Of a stretch of DNA of 64,000 nt, positions 28,501 through 36,193 are shown piece by piece. The DNA comes from JAZKBN01 sp040388605. Lineage in GTDB: Bacteria; Bacteroidota; Bacteroidia; Cytophagales; Flexibacteraceae. The translations under genes were made by a program, and so were the position numbers. The DNA is taken from NCBI GenBank assembly GCA_040388605.1, contig JAZKBN010000027.1:62001-126000 (forward strand). Reading direction: 5' to 3'. The notes beneath the pieces were generated by a model. The model worked only from the letters and a program-made list of their open reading frames with translations, was not told the DNA's origin and made no database searches. The stretch's first letter is position 1; each line of letters starts with the position of its first letter.

Positions 28501-28666
28501 GGGCCTGCCGCCCGGCACAAAAATAGAATCTGCAAACACGCTTGGTCTCAGGCTTGTGAAGCGCCTGGGCCGTCAGCTGAACGGCACTTCCCAATATAAT
28601 AACGAAACGGGCTTTCATTACAACCTGGTTTTTGAAGACTACGAAGCCCGCAATATTGAAAAATAG
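25586..28666 (+). CDS. Periplasmic-propeller sensor histidine kinase (HisKA_2 type)
   Basis: A 1026-residue membrane sensor kinase. ATG 25586 opens a signal/anchor segment (YILLLLTLFATLSAHA). About 700 residues of two-component propeller repeats follow, the first with GLSHREVNCIFKDREG and NGLNRFDGYSFKVY, then a Y_Y_Y domain and one membrane span (KWFIAGEVMLALLIGITMYL). The cytoplasmic part has a HisKA_2 phosphoacceptor helix, KETHHRVKNNLQ near residue 825, and a HATPase with NELLTNSYKYAF near 930 and GLRLVKRLG. It should sense an extracytoplasmic ligand and pass phosphate to the LytTR regulator encoded five bases downstream. It is a close paralogue of the kinase at 29941-33027, which lies in inverted orientation. 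Confidence 0.88.
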   Translation: MFVSICLYTINRCEPYRYILLLLTLFATLSAHAQDYVVSLDSWGVKDGLSHREVNCIFKDREGFIWAGTANGLNRFDGYSFKVYHMQNSMLPFSNFTGIAQDNAGNIWLLGSNTGNNICAFNPVTEKAAPLPKGLPSQADFISKAPDGTIVIAYEKAEEFYSYSSPKGVSHIKIPGHGALFFSGISENGTAWFTDSHQRFYEYSLTGKLLKQVAVPFENSMGGVSKYTPGAGIGFNNLAEKKVYILDKEGIIKNIDYSQFTPGLKEDAVFYTGVNDVVWRQAKLYTRKEGLIYTVPKLHYKDLSGVTRAFCMVMPGDIWIGSSYGLYHLTIAPGLFKKLHYLQNIESTVQKNSFRGIALHRGSIISASEEGGLYSYNPVSGQQKALFSALDKSFTRFYAIASINSELYFAFETNMYRFDMAAKKPKLITRLEHDCWSIYKYTPDTLLLGTSKGLYLLNIKTDKSVPFNRYGKFAGLAVTMVSAFKRAGNKLLICSEEGLYVADTNLNIREKYGHLEPGSKHLSPRNYNNAYVDNNENVWLATGGGLLKCNFDSGMCKGYTTANALSNNTIYAVEGDKFGMLWLSSDYGIMCFNPRTEQVKVFLTQQGVTHNEFNRISCCRDNNGIIYFGSLNGITVVDPARFRSSRLNAATMPLAITAAEKYDPDSNRFVDYTAALNRQNTIELPPSQQYFNVQLALLNYRDPQHTIYSYKLEGVDEQWHSQPYNNFNFGTFPYGEHTLHFKARAADGTESTEEKVIVILATAPLYLKKWFIAGEVMLALLIGITMYLSRTRRLTREKQNLELVVQKRTFELQKLLEQKDVLMKETHHRVKNNLQVISALQQMQSNRSTDPQVKAALNESQNRVLSIAFIHHNLYQQTENIKGVEMHIFLNELVQHIADIFKNPGLTVNVERHVENIFLDIDSAVPLGLIMNELLTNSYKYAFKNTGPGSIGIWLNHLGNGRYNFTYTDSGPGLPPGTKIESANTLGLRLVKRLGRQLNGTSQYNNETGFHYNLVFEDYEARNIEK

Positions 28667-28670
28667 TAAC

Positions 28671-29399
28671 ATGCATAACCTTAAAATCGGAATAGTTGAA
28701 GACGACTTAATTATTGCCGAAGCACTGATTGAAATGCTGCAGGAAAGCGGCTACACCGTTACCGAGCCTGCAACAAGATACAGCGAAGCCATAGCCATGA
28801 TTGAAGCCGACAAGCCCGATCTGCTGCTGCTGGATATTAACCTGCCGGGCAGGCTTAACGGTATAGCCATAGCACGTACAATCAGGGAAAGCTTTAATAT
28901 CCCTTTCATTTTCCTTACTGCCAATACCGATTTCGATACCATTGAACGGGTTAAGGAAGTGCAGCCGTCGGCTTTCCTGGCCAAGCCGGTAACCAAGGCG
29001 CAGCTTTATGCTGCCGTGGAGGTAGCCCTGGCAACTTATGTAACCAACAGCCGGACCGAAAATGATGAATCAGAGCAAAAGCCTGATTTCCTGTTTATTA
29101 AAGAAGGCTATGGATACAAAAAAATAAAGCATGATGAGCTTATTTTTGTGCAGGCCGAACAAAATTACCTGCATCTGCAATTAGCGAACGGTAAAAATTA
29201 CGCGCTACGACAAACCCTGGGCGATTTTTATGAAAGTATGAGCAATGATATGTTTATAAGAACACATCGAGGCTTTATTGCTGCCATTGATAAAATAAAG
29301 GAGGTTTCGGCCGACGAGCTGCTCATGGAGCAGGGCTACAGGGTACCTATAAGTAAAACCTACAGGGCCGATGTGATGAAAGCCCTGCGAATAAAGTAA
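28671..29399 (+). CDS. LytTR-family response regulator
   Basis: A 242-residue regulator starting four bases after the kinase stop, so co-transcribed. The receiver domain has the acidic pair E10-D11-D12, phosphoacceptor Asp55 in LLLLDINLPG, Thr in FLTANT and Lys in FLAKPV. The C-terminal LytTR DNA-binding domain runs from about residue 145 (IFVQAEQNYLHLQLANGK ... FIRTHRGFIAAIDKI ... VPISKTYR). It would bind promoter DNA as a dimer when phosphorylated by the adjacent kinase. The second kinase paralogue has no regulator of its own beside it and may share this one. Confidence 0.9.
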   Translation: MHNLKIGIVEDDLIIAEALIEMLQESGYTVTEPATRYSEAIAMIEADKPDLLLLDINLPGRLNGIAIARTIRESFNIPFIFLTANTDFDTIERVKEVQPSAFLAKPVTKAQLYAAVEVALATYVTNSRTENDESEQKPDFLFIKEGYGYKKIKHDELIFVQAEQNYLHLQLANGKNYALRQTLGDFYESMSNDMFIRTHRGFIAAIDKIKEVSADELLMEQGYRVPISKTYRADVMKALRIK

Positions 29400-29509
29400 A
29401 CCGATAAGGCTGGTATAAGGCGCATAACGGTTCCTCTTAATTTCATTTTTATCCCTAAATTAGGTTGTTCCGTCCCTCAATCAGGTGTTTTTGTACCTGC
29501 CTTTAGCGC

Positions 29510-29752
29510 ATGGTTTTTAACAGGCTTATGTTTGTGGAAATGGCGCTGTACAACCTCGATAACATACACCTTCATAAGCACATAAACGGCATAAACTGTC
29601 CCGGTTGCGGAGGTACGCTAACAAAGAGCGATGAAGGAGGCACTAAGCCATCCCTGCTTCAAAAACTATTTTATGTTGGCAGGCGACAAAAAAGAAACCA
29701 CTACAGGTGTACTGACTGTAACAACAATTATAAGCTTATAGGCATAAGTTAA
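29510..29752 (+). CDS. Small zinc-ribbon protein
   Basis: An 80-residue basic protein with two paired-cysteine knuckles, NCPGCGGTL and YRCTDCNN, separated by about 30 residues: the pattern of a single zinc ribbon. ATG 29510 is the first start; ATG 29528 is equally possible. It follows the LytTR gene on the same strand after 110 bases and is followed by a terminator. The role is unknown; nucleic-acid or protein binding is the usual use of such ribbons. Confidence 0.55.
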   Translation: MVFNRLMFVEMALYNLDNIHLHKHINGINCPGCGGTLTKSDEGGTKPSLLQKLFYVGRRQKRNHYRCTDCNNNYKLIGIS

Positions 29753-29875
29753 GTACCTGAAAAGCTAAAGCGCCGATACCAGATGCTAAGGCAATTTTTC
29801 TGTAAGTGCATGCTGCGTCCGTTTGTGCTGCTTTTCAGGGATGCAAAAATTTATAAATCGGATTATTGGTGATAT

Positions 29876-29908
29876 AAAAACCTCTTCGGCGATGCTGAAG
29901 AGGTTTTT
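29876..29908. terminator. Bidirectional intrinsic terminator
   Basis: AAAAACCTCTTC, a 9-base loop and GAAGAGGTTTTT: T-runs exist on both strands, serving the rightward zinc-ribbon gene and the leftward kinase gene that converge here. Confidence 0.8.
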
Positions 29909-29940
29909 GCTGCTCAAAAATTTACAAGCATGCATATACA

Positions 29941-32900
29941 CTAATCTTTACTTCGAGTATCATAGTCTTTAAAGTCGAGGAAAAAACAGAACCCTTCGTT
30001 ATTATGATTGGTTAATTTTCCGTTCAATTGTCGGCTAAGCTGTTTTACCAGTTTTAAACCTAAAGTGCCGGCAGAAAAGAAATCGCTGCCGGGTGGTAGT
30101 CCCGGTCCTGAGTCGGAATATGAAAAGCTGTATTGTCCGTTGCCCGGGCTTTGCAGAGAAATAGTAATGCTGCCGCTGTCTGTTTTATTGAACGCGTATT
30201 TGTAGCTGTTAGTTAGCAACTCATTAATAATCAAACCCAATGGCACAGCTGAATCAATATCCAGGAAAATATTATCTACCTGCTGCTTTACTGAAATATT
30301 AACACCGGGGTTGCTGAAGACATCGGCAATGTGGGTAGTAAGCTCCTTTAGGAATATGGCCATTTCCACGCCTTTAATATTATCTGTCTGCTGATACAGA
30401 TTATGGTGAATAAAGGCTATGGAAAGAACCCTGTTCTGACTCTCGTTAAGCGCCGCTTTTACTTGTGGGTCGGCACTACGGCTGCTCTGCATTTGCTGCA
30501 GGGCGCTTATAACCTGCAAATTGTTTTTAACCCGGTGATGGGTTTCTTTCATCAGTATATCCTTTTGTTCAAGCAGGCTGTGTAAATCAGCGGTACGCCG
30601 CTGAACCAGGCCTTCAAGCCTTTGTTTGTCGTTGGTAAGGCTGCGCGTACGAAGCATGTACAAACCGCCGGCAGCAAGCAGGAATAAGCAAATCTCAAGC
30701 GCGATAAACCATTTTCTGAGGTATATAGGTGCAGGTGCAATTATTGTAAATACCCTGTCTGTTTCAGCGGTTGTACCATCAGCAGCCCTTGCCCGGAAAT
30801 GAATATTATGTTCCCCGTACGGAAAGTATCCGAAGTTGAAGCTGTTATCAGATTGGGAATGCCACTCCTGCTCCATATCTTCAATTCGGTAGGAATAAAT
30901 GGTATGCTGCGGATCGCTGTAATTGAGAAGCGCCAGCCGAACACTGAAATATTGTTGCCGGGCAGGTAAATCTATGGTATTCAGGCGGTTTAAGTCGGCA
31001 GTGTAATCAATCAGCTTCCTGCTGGCTGAGTTGTATTTTTGGGCATCTATAACAGCGAGCGGGGCAGTTGAAAGACCTGCCTGCCCTGACCCTTTGCCTG
31101 CAAAATTATCAGGGTCAACCACAGTAAGTCCATTCAGCGACCCGAAATAAAGTTTGCCTGCGGAATCACTGCAAAATGAAATACGATTAAACTCGTTATG
31201 CGATACGCCATGACGAGCCAAGTACACTTTAATGTCTTCATTTTCTGGATTAAAGCGCATTATTCCCAAATCGGAGCTCATCCAGATCATGCCTTGCCTG
31301 TCGACAGCAACAGAATATATAATATTATTGCTTAGTCCGTCGGCAGTGGTGTAAAGTCTGTTCGTTTTAAAATCCGGTGATACGCGCAGCAAGCCGGCAT
31401 TGGTAGCGAACCAAATACGGCCTTTAGGGTCAGTGCAGGCATGGTTATAACTGCGCGGGCTCAGATGCCTGTTATTGTGTTCGGCATGGCCGTATTTGTC
31501 TATAATGTTAAAGCCTGAATCGGCTATATAAATACCTTCGGCGGTGCATATGAGCAGCTGATTGCCCGTCTTTTTAAATGCGTTCACCATGGTTACACCC
31601 AGTTCGCCGAACCTGCCATACCTTGTAAAAGGGCTTACTTTACCGCTTGGTATAAGCAGCCAATACAAGCCTTTTGAAGTGCCCAGCAACAGGCTGTCGG
31701 GACTATGGACATATATGCTCCAACAATCGTGGTCGGTTTCAAGAACAGCAATTCTTTTCGGTGCGGCCCCGTTTACGTCGGTTTTATATATACCGGTATT
31801 GGCAGCGAAAAAAACGGAGTTGTTTACAGATGTTAACGCATAAAAACGATTAAGGCCGCTTTGGGGAAACAGGTGTTTTTGTTCTCCGGATATAGGGTTA
31901 TATCTGAATAATCCGCCTTCCTCGCTTGCCGCTATAAGCATACTCCGGTGCATTACCAACCCCCTAAAGCTGTTCTTAGTATGGGTGCTTTCAGCATTGT
32001 ACAGATAATGCAGTCGGCTGAAAAGACTTCGGGTAATGGTTAAATGGTAGAGTCCGTATGAGCTGCCTATCCATATATCGCCCGGGTTCACCATGCAAAA
32101 GCCGCGAAGCTGGCTCGATAAATCGTTATAATACTGCGAAGGAACGGTGTATATCAGGCCTTTGCCACGGGTGTAAACACGGCCCTTACGCCAAACCAGG
32201 TCATCTAAGCCCGAATAAAACACGGCATCCTTATATTCGGAAGGCACCGGCGTATAGTCAATAAGCCGGATATTGCCTGATTTATCAAGCAGGTAGAAAT
32301 TCGGATTTTTGCTGCTGTTATAAAAGAAGGAAAGCCCGGAGCCTGCGTCGAAGTCGTTCATGCGATCGGGGACCAAATTTCCGAGTGTGTTTACCTGTTT
32401 GAGTAAGATACCGTTCGTGTCGTATTCGGCAAAAACGGTTTTCCTGTCGGTAAACCAAAGCGTTTCTTTTTCTGAAATACCGCAGAAGCGTGAATGCTCT
32501 TTAACCTGGGTTTTGTAGCTTTTAGTACCTTTTGCATGACTGTAGGTGTAAAATTTGCCACCTTTTTGGTACGACAGAATAATGGTTCCGTTTCGGGTAC
32601 CTGCTAAATAATCGGCCTGCCGGGGCAGGTTGGCGGGCAAGGGCAACGCCCGTTCAGTAAACGGATTCAGTATGCTTATGTTATTGCCGGCGTTTGGGCT
32701 CAGCAGCCAAATATTGCCTTCATCGTCCTGGGTAATGCCTATGAAATCGTTAAAAGGCAAACCCGTGTTTTGAGTGTTGTAAACTTTAAAGCTGTAGCCA
32801 TCGAAGCGGTTGAGTCCGTTTGGCGTACCGACCCACATAAAGCCTTGCCTGTCTTTAAAAATGCCGTTAACTTCCCTGTGGCTGAGCCCGTCGTTAACTC

Positions 32901-33027
32901 CCCAACCTGTTGTGTTAATTATATAATCCTGCGCACTTACATGCGATACGGCAAAAACATATAAAATCGCGATAAGCAGGTATGAAGCCCTTCCACCCTT
33001 TTTGAACGTACCACATGCAATCCCCAT
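29941..33027 (-). CDS. Periplasmic-propeller sensor histidine kinase, paralogue of the first
   Basis: 1028 residues with the same domain order as the kinase at 25586-28666: signal segment (LIAILYVFAVSHVSA), propeller repeats beginning GLSHREVNGIFKDRQG, Y_Y_Y domain, one membrane span, KETHHRVKNNLQ phosphoacceptor helix and HATPase with NELLTNSYKYAF. Long stretches are identical between the two, so they come from a fairly recent duplication, now in inverted orientation and convergent. Divergence is greatest in the periplasmic part, which suggests a changed ligand. Stop TAG. No regulator gene is adjacent on its strand. Confidence 0.88.
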   Translation of the reverse strand: MGIACGTFKKGGRASYLLIAILYVFAVSHVSAQDYIINTTGWGVNDGLSHREVNGIFKDRQGFMWVGTPNGLNRFDGYSFKVYNTQNTGLPFNDFIGITQDDEGNIWLLSPNAGNNISILNPFTERALPLPANLPRQADYLAGTRNGTIILSYQKGGKFYTYSHAKGTKSYKTQVKEHSRFCGISEKETLWFTDRKTVFAEYDTNGILLKQVNTLGNLVPDRMNDFDAGSGLSFFYNSSKNPNFYLLDKSGNIRLIDYTPVPSEYKDAVFYSGLDDLVWRKGRVYTRGKGLIYTVPSQYYNDLSSQLRGFCMVNPGDIWIGSSYGLYHLTITRSLFSRLHYLYNAESTHTKNSFRGLVMHRSMLIAASEEGGLFRYNPISGEQKHLFPQSGLNRFYALTSVNNSVFFAANTGIYKTDVNGAAPKRIAVLETDHDCWSIYVHSPDSLLLGTSKGLYWLLIPSGKVSPFTRYGRFGELGVTMVNAFKKTGNQLLICTAEGIYIADSGFNIIDKYGHAEHNNRHLSPRSYNHACTDPKGRIWFATNAGLLRVSPDFKTNRLYTTADGLSNNIIYSVAVDRQGMIWMSSDLGIMRFNPENEDIKVYLARHGVSHNEFNRISFCSDSAGKLYFGSLNGLTVVDPDNFAGKGSGQAGLSTAPLAVIDAQKYNSASRKLIDYTADLNRLNTIDLPARQQYFSVRLALLNYSDPQHTIYSYRIEDMEQEWHSQSDNSFNFGYFPYGEHNIHFRARAADGTTAETDRVFTIIAPAPIYLRKWFIALEICLFLLAAGGLYMLRTRSLTNDKQRLEGLVQRRTADLHSLLEQKDILMKETHHRVKNNLQVISALQQMQSSRSADPQVKAALNESQNRVLSIAFIHHNLYQQTDNIKGVEMAIFLKELTTHIADVFSNPGVNISVKQQVDNIFLDIDSAVPLGLIINELLTNSYKYAFNKTDSGSITISLQSPGNGQYSFSYSDSGPGLPPGSDFFSAGTLGLKLVKQLSRQLNGKLTNHNNEGFCFFLDFKDYDTRSKD

Positions 33028-33637
33028 TACTTTCCTGAATAATCCATGATTTGCCGCAATCGTTCGTTCGGCGGTATTTAAGGCATGAACTTACAAAAAT
33101 AGCTTCATTACTTAAAATTACATAGGTAACAGGCACAGTTTTGTGCTTTTAAAGGTCTGCATATAATTTCGGCTTCAGGAATTAATATAATAATCGCCTT
33201 ATTAAAATCGGGATTACGGTAGTAAGGTAATCAGTACTCGGGTTAAATTGCTCAAAGCTGCAACAGTAACCCGGGCCCTTAAAAATTCAGTCAGAACCTG
33301 CCGTTTATAAGCTTCGGTGTAACTCTAACCATGCGAATGGTTATTTTGATTTTAGGCCACTTTAGCATTAACCACCAGATTTCGGATTAAGTAACCACCG
33401 ATTCCGGGAAAACTGAGCGCTGACTTAGTCCGACAGGGGTTATGAAAATCCCAATTAAAACAGCATTTTCAAAATTAAATATAGTAATGGCCTGAAACAC
33501 TGACTTAGGAACAGATTCCATGTAGCATAATTAAAATGCTGACAGGCTGCAAAAAGCCATAAATTAAAAACTATCGGTTTGTTTGCAAATAAAAAAGGAT
33601 TTACATTTTTTGTCGTGTAAGTCCTTGATTTTCAGGT
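33028..33637. other. Intergenic region, about 600 bases
   Basis: Lies upstream of the second kinase and downstream of the tRNA. All six frames are short and broken. I see no terminator, repeat or known RNA motif beyond the adjacent tRNA. Confidence 0.5.
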
Positions 33638-33710
33638 GGGCCTGCTTGGAATCGAACCAAGTACCCTCTGATTATGAGTCAGATGCTCTAACCTAGTGAG
33701 CTACAGGCCC
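33638..33710 (-). tRNA. tRNA with CAU anticodon (Met, or Ile2)
   Basis: The minus strand folds as a 73-base cloverleaf: acceptor GGGCCTG/CAGGCCC, D arm with TAGCTCACTAGGTTAGAGC, anticodon stem TCTGA/TCAGA with loop CTCATAA, and T arm CTTGGTTCGATTCCAAG. CCA is not encoded. The CAU loop fits elongator methionine or lysidine-modified isoleucine; I cannot separate these by eye. Confidence 0.9.
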
Positions 33711-33997
33711 GGAAGCGAAACAAAGGCGTTTGTGCTTCTGAGGGCACAAAAGTAGTAAATTCAGTGGTGTTGCCCAAATTAGATTACGAATGATTTAAAA
33801 AAAATTAATAGGCACTCTTTTAACAGTTAGCCTCCTCCTGAAATCAGGCAGCAAGCCGGGTAAATTCAATTATTCAGGCTTAATCATTAAACATTCCCTT
33901 AAAATATTACATTAAGCCCTGAGGAGCTGTACAAGGTAAATTTGGTTACTAAAAGCGGTTTCATGAATATTATATTCTATTGACCAGGTAACCTACT

Positions 33998-34786
33998 ATG
34001 AAGCGAATTATTATAATTGAAGATGAAGCCATTCTTGTTAAATCCCTGGAGTATTTACTGAAGCGACTTGGGTACGAAACCGTTGCATCTGCCGACAACG
34101 GGGCTGATGCAGTGAAGCTTATAAATGATTTAAAACCTGACATTGTTTTAATGGACATAAGCCTGCACGGCGAAACTGACGGTATTGAAACAACTGAGCT
34201 TATAAATCAAACAGAAAACCCTCCCCCGGTAGTATTCCTGACTGCATACAGCGAAGAGGCCATTTCGGCACGGGCAAAAAATGTAATGCAGTTCGGATAC
34301 ATTCTTAAACCTGTTGATGAAAGAGAACTGGCAGTAACATTAGAGTTCGCCCTTTTTAGAAAGCTGGTATCTGACAGGGAACGCGCAACAGCCAAAACTT
34401 TGGCTACATTGGTTAACTTAATAGATTCTGTAGTTATAATTATAGACAGCAAAGGATATGTTAAAGACTTGAGCCCCAAGGCATTAACATTACTTAAAAC
34501 CGATAAGGAAAATTGCAGCAGTATTAAATTCGGTGAAATATACAGTTTTGTTGCCGCACCACATATCAGGCCATTATGGGATCCGGTGGAGCATACCTTG
34601 AAAACGGGTAACCATTTTGATTTTCCGGAAGACTCTTTTATGTTAAAAAATGAAAAGGTACTCGCAGAAATAAGCGCGGGAAGCCTGATGCCGGTATTAA
34701 GCGGTGAAACAGTGCAAGGCGCTTTGCTCGTGCTTAAAACCAAATCAAAACCCAATGAATCAAGGCCTTTTACTGAATTTGAATAG
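33998..34786 (+). CDS. Response regulator with receiver and PAS-like domains
   Basis: A 262-residue single-chain signalling protein. The receiver domain (about 1-120) has E8-D9, phosphoacceptor Asp53 in IVLMDISLHG, T/A in FLTAYS and Lys in ILKPVD. A PAS-like domain follows from about residue 135 (LVNLIDSVVIIIDSKGYV ...). There is no DNA-binding or kinase output domain, so it may relay signals by protein contact. It stands alone between the tRNA and the convergent methyltransferase gene. The ending TEFE with TAG looks natural rather than truncated. Confidence 0.8.
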   Translation: MKRIIIIEDEAILVKSLEYLLKRLGYETVASADNGADAVKLINDLKPDIVLMDISLHGETDGIETTELINQTENPPPVVFLTAYSEEAISARAKNVMQFGYILKPVDERELAVTLEFALFRKLVSDRERATAKTLATLVNLIDSVVIIIDSKGYVKDLSPKALTLLKTDKENCSSIKFGEIYSFVAAPHIRPLWDPVEHTLKTGNHFDFPEDSFMLKNEKVLAEISAGSLMPVLSGETVQGALLVLKTKSKPNESRPFTEFE

Positions 34787-34844
34787 GTAACAAAGCTTTA
34801 ATAACACCTGACCTGAATTATAAATCGGTAAAAAATTGTTCATT

Positions 34845-36182
34845 TTAGTTTATTTTCAGCAACAAACTTACTCTTTTTGTTATCGCAAGGGTTTTGTTGG
34901 AGTCTTCGCCGGCAGTAAAGGCAAAAACGTGAAAATCACCTCCTTCTTTAAGTTTTAACTGCTTCCTTAAATCATCGACCCCAATTGGAAAGTTGCGGAC
35001 AGATAAATTTGCCTTCATGCCCGGCAGATGCTCTTTGAGCGCTTTTCCTGAAACAGGCAACAGTTCTGCTATTTCAAAAATACGGCCCGGGAATTCAACG
35101 ACAAGCTTATCTGAAGTATATAAATGCGTATTGGGATGTAATTTAAACAAACCAAATTTTTGAGCAACAACCTTAAATGCCCCCGCCTTTAAAACGGCAG
35201 CATTGGGTTCATATAAATATTTTAAAGGAACTGAATAACGTGATTCCGCAATTTGCTCCGCTGTTCGCGTGAATGAAAGCAGAGCAGTTTGCCCGCTATT
35301 CAGATTTACAGCATTTATAACAGGCTCAGGGGCTTCATTTTGCTGATATTGGGGCGTAAGGATATATAATAACTCTTTTAGCTCGCCGGCTACAGCAACA
35401 GCAAATACAGACCGGCAGGTTGCACCTGCACTGCTAAGCTCTCTAATATCAAATTGTATGTCATCCATGGGAGATGCTTTGACCATGAGCATGGAACCCG
35501 ATTGAAAAACAGCAGGCACCAAGTCTAATACATTAGGTGTGCAGGCGGCAAATCCGGTTGCTTTTAGGCCTTTATCGGTACGTCTTGAAGGGTCAATATA
35601 GTATGCTATAGGGTTTACAGAAGGATTTATAGTGTTGATTGCGGGCGCAGCTAAATATTCTTCAGCGGTGCCCAAAAAGGTACTTGTGTTAGTAAGGCCT
35701 GCCTTTTCAAAGTTATACCCGACTATTTGATGCAATTGTAACGAGGGCTCAACATGCACCACTGATTTAAACCGCTTTGCAAAAGAGGCAGAATCTATTC
35801 CGAAACCGCCTGTAAGATCAACCAGGTCACATTCCGAAGCAGGACATAATAATGAAACAGCTTCGGCATAAATTTCGGCTTTATATTCTGCTGTTTGCCA
35901 GGAGCTGCTTTGCTCAAGGTTTAAAGCAGGCGGAAAAAGGAGGTTCCTGTTTTCATACCAGGGCGGGTGTTTTAATTTCAGCTTTTGCCTGCCGGAAATT
36001 TGCGCAGCAAGATCTGCCGGGCTGATGCCTTCAAATTTATTGAGGCTGCCCTTCATTAACAAAGATACAACATCGGCATGCCTGTTGGCCCACAGGAAGT
36101 CAAGCACAGGGGGTTGGGTTAATGCCTGTATTTTTATGTACTGCCCCGCCCCGATTACCTGTTGTTCATTTTCATGGTTCAT
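34845..36182 (-). CDS. Class I SAM-dependent methyltransferase with THUMP-like end
   Basis: A 445-residue methyltransferase. SAM-binding motif I is DLVDLTGGFGIDS near residue 120, and DPSRR (about 200) sits where related RNA methyltransferases have their catalytic loop. The C-terminal portion (VVEFPGRIFEIAELLPVSGK ... LSVRNFPIGVDDLRKQLKLK) matches the THUMP-like tail of a Bacteroidota-typical family usually annotated as RNA methyltransferase. The substrate is not known. Its start lies 12 bases after the murF-alr stop on the same strand, so the two are probably co-transcribed. Confidence 0.75.
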   Translation of the reverse strand: MNHENEQQVIGAGQYIKIQALTQPPVLDFLWANRHADVVSLLMKGSLNKFEGISPADLAAQISGRQKLKLKHPPWYENRNLLFPPALNLEQSSSWQTAEYKAEIYAEAVSLLCPASECDLVDLTGGFGIDSASFAKRFKSVVHVEPSLQLHQIVGYNFEKAGLTNTSTFLGTAEEYLAAPAINTINPSVNPIAYYIDPSRRTDKGLKATGFAACTPNVLDLVPAVFQSGSMLMVKASPMDDIQFDIRELSSAGATCRSVFAVAVAGELKELLYILTPQYQQNEAPEPVINAVNLNSGQTALLSFTRTAEQIAESRYSVPLKYLYEPNAAVLKAGAFKVVAQKFGLFKLHPNTHLYTSDKLVVEFPGRIFEIAELLPVSGKALKEHLPGMKANLSVRNFPIGVDDLRKQLKLKEGGDFHVFAFTAGEDSNKTLAITKRVSLLLKIN

Positions 36183-36193
36183 AAACCTTTGGG

